Below are positions 49,121-61,100 of a stretch of 64,000 nt of DNA, piece by piece. The stretch is taken from the NCBI GenBank assembly GCA_037349105.1, contig JAYJMM010000017.1, forward strand, positions 620,001 through 684,000, given 5' to 3'. The first letter of the stretch is position 1. Every line of letters begins with the position of its first letter. Origin of the DNA: Limnomonas spitsbergensis (lineage: Eukaryota > Chlorophyta > Chlorophyceae > Chlamydomonadales). The notes under the pieces were generated by a model. The model was not told the DNA's origin. It did not search any database and was given only the letters and a program-made list of their open reading frames with translations. The position numbers and the translations under genes are program-made.

Positions 49121-52100
49121 GTAGCACACGCAAAAGCCAGCCCAGCTGAGGCGCGTGGAACGCGGCGTCGTTGAGGGATTCATCTCACGTGGAACCGCAC
49201 CCGTTGTTGCATGACGCCAAAATGTCACTCTAAACGTTGTTGCATGGCCCATCTGCCTATGAGGCTATAATAACACTGGAAACTGTATTATGAGCACTCT
49301 GCATATGCTTTGGTCAACATACCGTATGTCGCACTCTACGATGTCCATGTTACAGGGAATCTCTTTCAGGAGCATGTGTAGTGTGAATGCAGAGGCAAGA
49401 GACCAGTTCCTGTATGGTGCATGTGCAGGGGCATAGAACTGGGGCAACACCCAACTGTCGTCACCATCCAAACATCTGTGCAAGTTTGATGCCATCATTT
49501 ATTGCATCAAGGCTCATGGAACGGAGCCCATGCACCACTTCCACCAGGCAGCCGAGCAATCAGCCATGCGATCATCCATGCAATCATCCACGCAATCATC
49601 CATGCATGTGCAGGTTCCATTTGATCAGCCATGCATGTGCAGGTTCCATACTTCCATGCAATCATTCACTGCATGGTATGGCTCCCATGCGCTCTGTGCA
49701 CCATGCCATCATCATCCATGTGATCATCCATGCAAGCGCAGGTTCCATGAGATCATCGACTGCATCAAGGCGCACGGCATGGAGCCCATGTGCACTCTGC
49801 ACCACTTCACGCATCCCCAGTGGTTTGAGGAGATGGGCGGCTTCACAAAGCCTGAGAACATCCCGTTGTTCACGGCCTACAGCAAGCGCATGTTCACCTG
49901 GTTTGCGCCCAAGATCAGGATGTGGGCGACATTCAATGAGCCAACGGTGAGGTCCGGGGGGAGATGGGAGGCAGGGGAGGATCACAATCCGCTCCTCACG
50001 TCCGAAATAACGCTCAAGTAACCTCTTCTATCACCCCCCACACACACACATGCACGCTTAGACATGCACAGCGTGAGTGTGTGTCTGTGTGAGGGTAAGG
50101 CCATGATCCTGGTACTTCTTATGATTCCACCTCCTGGGTCGAAATTTCGGTCCTACATCTTGAGCTATGCCAGCCCTGCCCTGAAGCGGGCAAGCGGCCC
50201 CCTCGTTTGGGTGGGCAGCCCTAGCGCCTGCTTTAACGCCGATTGACGAGTGTCGCGCCTTCCCACCTTGTATCGTAGCCTTGTGCTTCTGTTGGTCTCA
50301 TCTCCGTAATATAATTTCCCAACCCTGTTCAGCTGTTATCAGGGATAAGTATTGGAAACATTCACGGTTAAGGGTTTAGGGTTCAACCCTCAACCCTAAA
50401 CTTGCCAACCCTGTATCGCTGCGCTGCCCATTCGTGCGCTTCATCGCCGCCTTGGCACCTTGTATCACACTGACGAGCTTTGCGCCCTCCCTCTATTGAT
50501 CTGTATTGATCTGTACCGACCTGAACCGACCTGTACTGACCTGTACCGACCTGTACCAACCTGTACCAACCTGTACCGACCTGTACCGATATGTACCGCC
50601 CTGTACCAACCTGTACCGACCTGTACTTATCTGTACCGACCTGTACCGCAGTGTTTCGCATTCGTGGGCTTCATCGCAGGCCTGTGGTGTCCCGGGGAGC
50701 TGCTGGAGTGCACCCTAGCAGGAACGGTGAGCAAACCCCTGAATTCTTAACCCTGGGCCCTAAACCCTAAATCTGTAACACGGAACCCTGAATCCTGAAC
50801 CCTGTCACGGAGAGCTTCTTGGAATGATAAGGGGCAGAAACGATGGAGCAGGGACGACAAGGAGGGAGAGAGGAACAAGGTCGGGCGAAGGAGGGAGGGA
50901 GGGGGATTGCCACCCCAAGGGAGGGAGGGTTGAGGATAAAAGATGGGTGAGGGAGGGGAGGAGAAAGGGAGGGGGTGAGGGCAAGGGTGGCTTGGTGTTG
51001 AATGAAGCGCGCCAACTCCCCGCTGTGCCTTGGTGCTGTGGATGCTGCTCAAAGCTGACGCGGTCATGTCTTGGGACTCAGGGCCATACTGGGCTGACCA
51101 AACTGACGTGTCATTTTAATTGAATGCCCCAACTCATTTTTGTGCCCAGGTGCTGTGCATGCTGCTCCAGGCTCAAGTGGCCATGTATTAGGGGCTCAGG
51201 GCCATAATGGGCAGACCCAACTGACATTTGATTTGAATTGAAGTCACCAACTCCCTTTTGTGCACAGGTGCTGTGCATGCTGCTCAAGGCGCACATGACC
51301 ATGCTTTAGAAGTTCAGGGCCATGCTGGGTAGACCCAACTGACGCTTGAATTGGATTGAACTTCTCAACTTGCTGTTATGTACCGGTGCTGTGCACGCTG
51401 CTCAAGGCTCACATGGCAATGCATGTGGAGCTTAAGGGCAAGGTGGGAAGACCCAACTGACGTTTGATTCAAATTGTGTGTCCCAACTCCCTTCCGTGTC
51501 CAGGTGCTGTGCACGCTGCTCAAGGCCCACGTGGCTGTGTACAAGGAGCTCAAAGCCATGCCGGGAGGTCAGGAGGCGTGCATTGGACTAGTGCACCAAC
51601 ACATCCGATTTGTCGCCAAGTCTGGGTGCTCACCACACATTGGGTGAGAGAGCTGCGCAGCAGGGGGGGGGGGGAATGGGGTGCAGGCTGTTGGCTTTAC
51701 GGTGTGGTGTTAGTGGTTTAAGTGCAAACTGATGCTTTGGGTTTAGGGTCATGGGTTAAGGAATGGCCTAGCAGTGCAAACTGATGCTTTGGGTTTAGGG
51801 TCATGGGTTTAGAAACGGCCTAGCAGTGCAAGCTGATGCTTTGGGTTTAGGGTCATGGGTTTAGAAACGGTCTAGCAGTGCAAACTGATGCTTTGGGTTT
51901 AGGGTCAAGGGTTTAGAAACGGCCTAGCAGTGCAAACTAATGCTTTGGGTTTAGGGCCAAGGGTTTAGAAACGGCCTAGCAGTGCAAACTGATGCTTTGG
52001 GTTTAGGGTCATGGGTTTAGGAACGGCCTAGCAGTGCAAACTGATGCTTTGGGTTTAGGGTTATGGGTTTAGAAACGGCCTAGCAGTGCAAACTGATGCT

Positions 52101-55100
52101 TTGGGTTAAGGGTCATGGGTTTAGGAACGGCCTAGCAGTGCAAACTGATGCTTTGGGTTTAGGGCCAAGGGTTTAGAAACGGCCTAGCAGTGCAAACTGA
52201 TGCTTTGGGTTTAGGGTCATGGGTTTAGGAACGGCCTAGCAGTGCAAACTGATGCTTTGGGTTTAGGGTTATGGGTTTAGAAACGGCCTAGCAGTGCAAA
52301 CTGATGCTTTGGGTTAAGGGTCATGGGTTTAGGAACGGCCTAGCAGTGCAAACTGATGCTTTGGGTTTAGGGTCAAGGGTTTAGAAACGGCCTAGCAGTG
52401 CAAACTGATGCTTTGGGTTTAGGGTCATGTGTTTAGAATCGGCCTAGCAGTGCAAATTGATGCTTTGGGTTTAGGGTCATGGGTTTAGAAACGGCCTAGC
52501 AGTGCAAATTGATGCTTTGGGTTTAGGGTCAAGGGTTTAGAAACGGCCTAGCAGTGCAAACTGATGCTTTGGGTTTAGGGTCATGGGTTTAGAAACGGCC
52601 TAGCAGTGCAAACTGATGCTTTGGGTTTAGGGTCAAGGGTTTAGAAACGGCCTAGCAGTGCAAACTGATGCTTTGGGTTTAGGGTCATGTGTTTAGAATC
52701 GGCCTAGCAGTGCAAATTGATGCGTTGGGTTTAGGGTCATGGGTTTAGAAACGGCCTAGCAGTGCAAACTGATGCTTTGGGTTTAGGGTCATGGGTTTAG
52801 AAATGGCCTAGCAGTGCAAACTGATGCTTTGGGTTTAGGGTCATGGGTTTAGAAACGGCCTAGCAGTGCAAACTGATGCTTTGGGTTTAGGGTCATGGGT
52901 TTAGAAACGGCCTAGCAGTGCAAACTGATGCTTTGGGTTTAGGGTCATGGGTTTAGAATCGGCCTAGCAGTGCAAACTGATGCTTTGGGTTTAGGGTCAT
53001 GGGTTTAGAATCGGCCTAGCAGTGCAAATTGATGCTTTGGGTTTAGGGTCATGGGTTTAGAATGGGCCTAGCAGTGCAAACTGATGCTTTGGGTTTAGGG
53101 TCATGGGTTTAGAAACGGCCTAGCAGTGCAAACTGATGCTTTGGGTTTAGGGTCATGGGTTTAGAAACGGCCTAGCAATGCAAACTGATGCTTTGGGTTT
53201 AGGGTCATGGGTTTAGAAACGGCCTAGCAGTGCAAACTGATGCTTTGGGTTTAGGGTCATGGGTTTAGAATCGGCCTAGCAGTGCAAACTGATGCTTTGG
53301 GTTTAGGGTCATGGGTTTAGAATCGGCCTAGCAGTGCAAACTGATGCTTTGGGTTTAGGGTCATGGGTTTAGAATGGGCCTAGCAGTGCAAATTGATGCT
53401 TTGGGTTTAGGTTCATGGGTTTAGAAACGGCCTAGCAGTGCAAACTGATGCTTTGGGTTTAGGGTCATGGGTTTAAGAACGGCCTAGCAGTGCAAACTGA
53501 TGCTTTGGGTTTAGGGTCAAGGGTTTAGAAACGGCCTAGCAGTGCAAACTGATGCTTTGGGTTTAGGGTCATGGGTTTAGAAACGGCCTAGCAGTGCAAA
53601 CTGATGCTTTGGGTTTAGGGTCAAGGGTTTAGAAACGGCCTAGCAGTGCAAACTAATGCTTTGGGTTTAGGGCCAAGGGTTTAGAAACGGCCTAGCAGTG
53701 CAAATTGATGCTTTGGGTTTAGGGTCATGGGTTTAGAAACGGCCTAGCAGTGCAAACTGATGCTTTGGGTTTAGGGTCAAGGGTTTAGAAATGGCCTAGC
53801 AGTGCAAACTGATGCTTTGGGTTTAGGGTCAAGGGTTTAGAAACGGCCTAGCAGTGCAAACTGATGCTTTGGGTTTAGGGTCATGGGTTTAGAATCGGCC
53901 TAGCAGTGCAAATTGATGCTTTGGGTTTAGGGTCATGGGTTTAGAAACGGCCTAGCAGTGCAAACTGATGCTTTGGGTTTAGGGTCATGGGTTTAGGAAC
54001 GGCCTAGCAGTGCAAACTGATGCTTTGGGTTTAGGGTCAAGGGTTTAGAAACGGCCTAGCAGTGCAAACTGATGCTTTGGGTTTAGGGTCATGGGTTTAG
54101 AAACGGCCTAGCAGTGCAAACTGATGCTTTGGGTTTAGGGTCAAGGGTTTAGAAACAGCCTAGCAGTGCAAACTGATGCTTTGGGTTTAGGGTCATGGGT
54201 TTAGGAACGGCCTAGCAGTGCAAACTGATGCTTTGGGTTTAGGGTCAAGGGTTTAGAAACGGCCTAGCAGTGGAAACTGATGCTTTGGGTTTAGGGTCAT
54301 GGGTTTAGAAACGGCCTAGCAGTGCAAACTGATGCTTTGGGTTTAGGGTCAAGGGTTTAGAATCGGCCTAGCAGTGCAAACTAATGCTTTGGGTTTAGGG
54401 CCAAGGGTTTAGAAACGGCCTAGCAGTGCAAACTGATGCTTTGGGTTTAGGGTCATGGGTTTAGAAACGGCCTAGCAGTGCAAACTGATGCTTTGGGTTT
54501 AGGGTCATGGGTTTAGAAACGGCCTAGCAGTGCAAACTGATGCTTTGGGTTTAGGGTCATGGGTTTAGAAACGGCCTAGCAGTGCAAACTGATGCTTTGG
54601 GTTTAGGGTCATGGGTTTAGAATCGGCCTAGCAGTGCAAACTGATGCTTTGGGTTTAGGGTCATGGGTTTAGAATGGGCCTAGCAGTGCAAATTGATGCT
54701 TTGGGTTTAGGTTCATGGGTTTAGAAACGGCCTAGCAGTGCAAACTGATGCTTTGGGTTTAGGGTCATGGGTTTAAGAACGGCCTAGCAGTGCAAACTGA
54801 TGCTTTGGGTTTAGGGTCAAGGGTTTAGAAACGGCCTAGCAGTGCAAACTGATGCTTTGGGTTTAGGGTCATGGGTTTAGAAACGGCCTAGCAGTGCAAA
54901 CTGATGCTTTGGGTTTAGGGTCAAGGGTTTAGAAACGGCCTAGCAGTGCAAACTAATGCTTTGGGTTTAGGGCCAAGGGTTTAGAAACGGCCTAGCAGTG
55001 CAAATTGATGCTTTGGGTTTAGGGTCATGGGTTTAGAAACGGCCTAGCAGTGCAAACTGATGCTTTGGGTTTAGGGTCAAGGGTTTAGAAATGGCCTAGC

Positions 55101-58100
55101 AGTGCAAACTGATGCTTTGGGTTTAGGGTCAAGGGTTTAGAAACGGCCTAGCAGTGCAAACTGATGCTTTGGGTTTAGGGTCATGGGTTTAGAATCGGCC
55201 TAGCAGTGCAAATTGATGCTTTGGGTTTAGGGTCATGGGTTTAGAAACGGCCTAGCAGTGCAAACTGATGCTTTGGGTTTAGGGTCATGGGTTTAGGAAC
55301 GGCCTAGCAGTGCAAACTGATGCTTTGGGTTTAGGGTCAAGGGTTTAGAAACGGCCTAGCAGTGCAAACTGATGCTTTGGGTTTAGGGTCATGGGTTTAG
55401 AAACGGCCTAGCAGTGCAAACTGATGCTTTGGGTTTAGGGTCAAGGGTTTAGAAACAGCCTAGCAGTGCAAACTGATGCTTTGGGTTTAGGGTCATGGGT
55501 TTAGGAACGGCCTAGCAGTGCAAACTGATGCTTTGGGTTTAGGGTCAAGGGTTTAGAAACGGCCTAGCAGTGGAAACTGATGCTTTGGGTTTAGGGTCAT
55601 GGGTTTAGAAACGGCCTAGCAGTGCAAACTGATGCTTTGGGTTTAGGGTCAAGGGTTTAGAATCGGCCTAGCAGTGCAAACTAATGCTTTGGGTTTAGGG
55701 CCAAGGGTTTAGAAACGGCCTAGCAGTGCAAACTGATGCTTTGGGTTTAGGGTCATGGGTTTAGAAACGGCCTAGCAGTGCAAACTGATGCTTTGGGTTT
55801 AGGGTCATGGGTTTAGAAACGGCCTAGCAGTGCAAACTGATGCTTTGGGTTTAGGGTCATGGGTTTAGAAACGGCCTAGCAGTGCAAACTGATGCTTTGG
55901 GTTTAGGGTCAAGGGTTTAGAAACGGCCTACAGTGCAAACTGATGCTTTGGGTTTAGGGTCATGTGTTAAGAATCGGCCTAGCAGTGCAAATTGATGCTT
56001 TGGGTTTAGGGTCATGGGTTTAGAAACGGCCTAGCAGTGCAAACTGATGCTTTGGGTTTAGGGTCATGGGTTTAGGAACGGCCTAGCAGTGCAAACTGAT
56101 GCTTTGGGTTTAGGGTCAAGGGTTTAGAAACGGCCTAGCAGTGCAAACTGATGCTTTGGGTTTAGGGTCATGGGTTTAGAAACGGCCTAGCAGTGCAAAC
56201 TGATGCTTTGGGTTTAGGGTCAAGGGTTTAGAAACGGCCTAGCAGTGCAAACTAATGCTTTGGGTTTAGGGCCAAGGGTTTAGAAACGGCCTAGCAGTGC
56301 AAACTGATGCTTTGGGTTTAGGGTCAAGTGTTTAGAAATGGCCTAGCAGTGCAAACTGATGCTTTGGGTATAGGGTCAAGGGTTTAGAAACGGCCTAGCA
56401 GTGCAAACTGATGCTTTGGGTTTAGGGTCATGGGTTTAGAATCGGCCTAGCAGTGCAAATTGATGCTTTGGGTTTAGGGTCATGGGTTTAGAATCGGCCT
56501 AGCAGTGCAAATTGATGCTTTGGGTTTAGGGTCATGGGTTTAGAAACGGCCTAGCAGTGCAAACTGATGCTTTGGGTTTAGGGTCATGGGTTTAGAAACG
56601 GCCTAGCAGTGCAAACGGATGCTTTGGGTTTAGGGTCAAGGGTTTAGAAACGGCCTACAGTGCAAACTGATGCTTTGGGTTTAGGGTCATGGGTTTAGAA
56701 ACGGCCTAGCAGTGCAAATTGATGCGTTGGGTTTAGGGTCATGGGTTTAGAAACGGCCTAGCAGTGCAAACTGATGCTTTGGGTTTAGGGTCATGGGTTT
56801 AGAATCGGCCTAGCAGTGCAAACTGATGCTTTGGGTTTAGGGTCATGGGTTTAGAAACGGCCTAGCAGTGCAAACTGATGCTTTGGGTTTAGGGTCATGG
56901 GTTTAGAAACGGCCTAGCAGTGCAAACTGATGCTTTGGGTTTAGGGTCAAGGGTTTAGAAACGGCCTACAGTGCAAACTGATGCTTTGGGTTTAGGGTCA
57001 TGGGTTTAGAATCGGCCTAGCAGTGCAAATTGATGCTTTGGGTTTAGGGTCAAGGGTTTAGAAACGGCCTAGCAGTGCAAACTGATGCTTTGGGTTTAGG
57101 GTCATGGGTTTAGAATCGGCCTAGCAGTGCAAATTGATGCTTTGGGTTTAGGGTCATGGGTTTAGAATCGGCCTAGCAGTGCAAATTGATGCTTTTGGTT
57201 TAGGGTCATGGGTTTAGAAACGGCCTAGCAGTGCAAACTGATGCTTTGGGTTTAGGGTCATGGGTTTAGAAACGGCCTAGCAGTGCAAACTGATGCTTTG
57301 GGTTTAGGGTCAAGGGTTTAGAAACGGCCTACAGTGCAAACTGATGCTTTGGGTTTAGGGTCATGGGTTTAGAAACGGCCTAGCATTGCAAATTGATGCG
57401 TTGGGTTTAGGGTCATGGGTTTAGAAACGGCCTAGCAGTGCAAACTGATGCTTTGGGTTTAGGGTCATGGGTTTAGAATCGGCCTAGCAGTGCAAACTGA
57501 TGCTTTGGGTTTAGGGTCATGGGTTTAGAAACGGCCTAGCAGTGCAAACTGATGCTTTGGGTTTAGGGTCATGGGTTTAGAAACGGCCTAGCAGTGCAAA
57601 CTGATGCTTTGGGTTTAGGGTCAAGGGTTAAGAAACGGCCTACAATGCAAACTGATGCTTTGGGTTTAGGGTCATGGGTTTAGAAACGGCCTAGCAGTGC
57701 AAATTGATGCGTTGGGTTTAGGGTCATGGGTTTAGAAACGGCCTAGCAGTGCAAACTGATGCTTTGGGTTTAGGGTCATGGGTTTAGAATCGGCCTAGCA
57801 GTGCAAACTGATGCTTTGGGTTTAGGGTCATGGGTTTAGAAACGGCCTAGCAGTGCAAACTGATGCTTTGGATTTAGGGTCATGGGTTTAGAAACGGCCT
57901 AGCAGTGCAAACTGATGCTTTGGGTTTAGGGTCATGGGTTTAGAAACGGCCTAGCAGTGCAAACTGATGCTTTGGGTTTAGGGTCATGGGTTTAGAATCG
58001 GCCTAGCAGTGCAAATTGATGCTTTGGGTTTAGGGTCATGGGTTAAGAAACGGCCTAGCAGTGCAAACTGATGCTTTGGGTTTAGGGTCATGGGTTTAGA

Positions 58101-61100
58101 AACGGCCTAGCAGTGCAAACTGATGCTTTGGGTTTAGGGTCATGGGTTTAGAAACGGCCTAGCAATGCAAACTGATGCTTTGGGTTTAGGGTCATGGGTT
58201 TAGAAACGGCCTAGCAGTGCAAACTGATGCTTTGGGTTTAGGGTCATGGGTTTAGAATCGGCCTAGCAGTGCAAACTGATGCTTTGGGTTTAGGGTCATG
58301 GGTTTAGAATCGGCCTAGCAGTGCAAACTGATGCTTTGGGTTTAGGGTCATGGGTTTAGAATCGGCCTAGCAGTGCAAATTGATGCTTTGGGTTTAGGGT
58401 CATGGGTTTAGAAACGGCCTAGCAGTGCAAACTGATGCTTTGGGTTTAGGGTCATGGGTTTAGAAACGGCCTAGCAGTGCAAACTGATGCTTTGGGTTTA
58501 GGGTCAAGGGTTTAGAAACGGCCTAGCAGTGCAAATTGATGCTTTGGGTTTAGGGTCAAGGGTTTAGAAACGGCCTAGCAGTGCAAACTGATGCTTTGGG
58601 TTTAGGGTCATGGGTTTAGAAACGGCCTAGCAGTGCAAACTGATGCTTTGGGTTTAGGGTCATGGGTTTAGAATGGGCCTAGCTGTGCAAATTGATGCTT
58701 TGGGTTTAGGGTCATGGGTTTAGAAACGGCCTAGCAGTGCAAACTGATGCTTTGGGTTTAGGGTCATGGGTTTAGGAACGGCCTAGCAGTGCAAACTGAT
58801 GCTTTGGGTTTAGGGTCAAGGGTTTAGAAACGGCCTAGCAGTGCAAACTGATGCTTTGGGTTTAGGGTCATGGGTTTAGAAACGGCCTAGCAGTGCAAAC
58901 TGATGCTTTGGGTTTAGGGTCAAGGGTTTAGAATCGGCCTAGCAGTGCAAACTAATGCTTTGGGTTTAGGGCCAAGGGTTTAGAAACGGCCTAGCAGTGC
59001 AAACTGATGCTTTGGGTTTAGGGTCATGGGTTTAGAAACGGCCTAGCAGTGCAAACTGATGCTTTGGGTTTACGGTCATGGGTTTAGAAACGGCCTAGCA
59101 GTGCAAACTGATGCTTTGGGTTTAGGGTCATGGGTTTAGAAACGGCCTAGCAGTGCAAACTGATGCTTTGGGTTTAGGGTCAAGGGTTTAGAAACGGCCT
59201 ACAGTGCAAACTGATGCTTTGGGTTTAGGGTCATGGGTTTAGAATCGGCCTAGCAGTGCAAACTGATGCGTTGGGTTTAGGGTCATGGGTTTAGAAACGG
59301 CCTAGCAGTGCAAACTGATGCTTTGGGTTTAGGGTCATGGGTTTAGAAACGGCCTAGCAGTGCAAACTGATGCTTTGGGTTTAGGGTCATGGGTTTAGAA
59401 ACGGCCTAGCAGTGCAAACTGATGCTTTGGGTTTAGGGTCATGGGTTTAGAATCGGCCTAGCAGTGCAAACTGATGCTTTGGGTTTAGGGTCATGGGTTT
59501 AGAATCGGCCTAGCAGTGCAAATTGATGCTTTGGGTTTAGGATCATGGGTTAAGAAACGGCCTAGCAGTGCAAACTGATGCTTTGGGTTTAGGGTCATGG
59601 GTTTAGAAACGGCCTAGCAGTGCAAACTGATGCTTTGGGTTTAGGGTCATGGGTTTAGAAACGGCCTAGCAATGCAAACTGATGCTTTGGGTTTAGGGTC
59701 ATGGGTTTAGAAACGGCCTAGCAGTGCAAACTGATGCTTTGGGTTTAGGGTCATGGGTTTAGAATCGGCCTAGCAGTGCAAACTGATGCTTTGGGTTTAG
59801 GGTCATGGGTTTAGAATCGGCCTAGCAGTGCAAACTGATGCTTTGGGTTTAGGGTCATGGGTTTAGAATCGGCCTAGCAGTGCAAATTGATGCTTTGGGT
59901 TTAGGGTCATGGGTTTAGAAACGGCCTAGCAGTGCAAACTGATGCTTTGGGTTTAGGGTCATGGGTTTAGAAACGGCCTAGCAGTGCAAACTGATGCTTT
60001 GGGTTTAGGGTCATGGGTTTAGAAACGGCCTAGCAGTGCAAACTGATGCTTTGGGTTTAGGGTCATGGGTTTAGAATCGGCCTAGCAGTGCAAACTGATG
60101 CTTTGGGTTTAGGGTCATGGGTTTAGAATCGGCCTAGCAGTGCAAATTGATGCTTTGGGTTTAGGGTCATGGGTTTAGAAACGGCCTAGCAGTGCAAACT
60201 GATGCTTTGGGTTTAGGGTCATGGGTTTAGAAACGGCCTAGCAGTGCAAACTGATGCTTTGGGTTTAGGTTCATGGGTTTAGAAACGGCCTAGCAATGCA
60301 AACTGATGCTTTGGGTTTTGGGTCATGGGTTTAGAAACGGCCTAGCAGTGCAAACTGATGCTTTGGGTTTAGGGTCATGGGTTTAGAAACGGCCTAGCAG
60401 GGCAAACTGATGCTTTGGGTTTAGGGTCATGGGTTTAGAATCGGCCTAGCAGTGCAAACTGATGCTTTGGGTTTAGGGTCATGGGTTTAGAATGGGCCTA
60501 GCAGTGCAAATTGATGCTTTGGGTTTAGGGTCATGGGTTTAGAAACGGCCTAGCAGTGCAAACTGATGCTTTGGGTTTAGGGTCATGGGTTTAGGAACGG
60601 CCTAGCAGTGCAAACTGATGCTTTGGGTTTAGGGTCAAGGGTTTAGAAACGGCCTAGCAGTGCAAACTGATGCTTTGGGTTTAGGGTCATGGGTTTAGAA
60701 ACGGCCTAGCAGTGCAAACTGATGCTTTGGGTTTAGGGTCATGGGTTTAGAAACGGCCTAGCAGTGCAAACTGATGCTTTGGGTTTAGGGTCAAGGGTTT
60801 AGAAACGGCTTAGCAGTGCAAACTGATGCTTTGGGTTTAGGGTCATGTGTTTAGAATCGGCCTAGCAGGGCAAATTGATGCGTTGGGTTTAGGGTCATGG
60901 GTTTAGAAACGGCCTAGCAGTGCAAACTGATGCTTTGGGTTTAGGGTCATGGGTTTAGAAACGGCCTAGCAGTGCAAACTGATGCTTTGGGTTTAGGGTC
61001 ATGGGTTTAGAAACGGCCTAGCAGTGCAAACTGATGCTTTGGGTTTAGGGTCATGGGTTTAGAAACGGCCTAGCAGTGCAAACTGATGCTTTGGGTTTAG

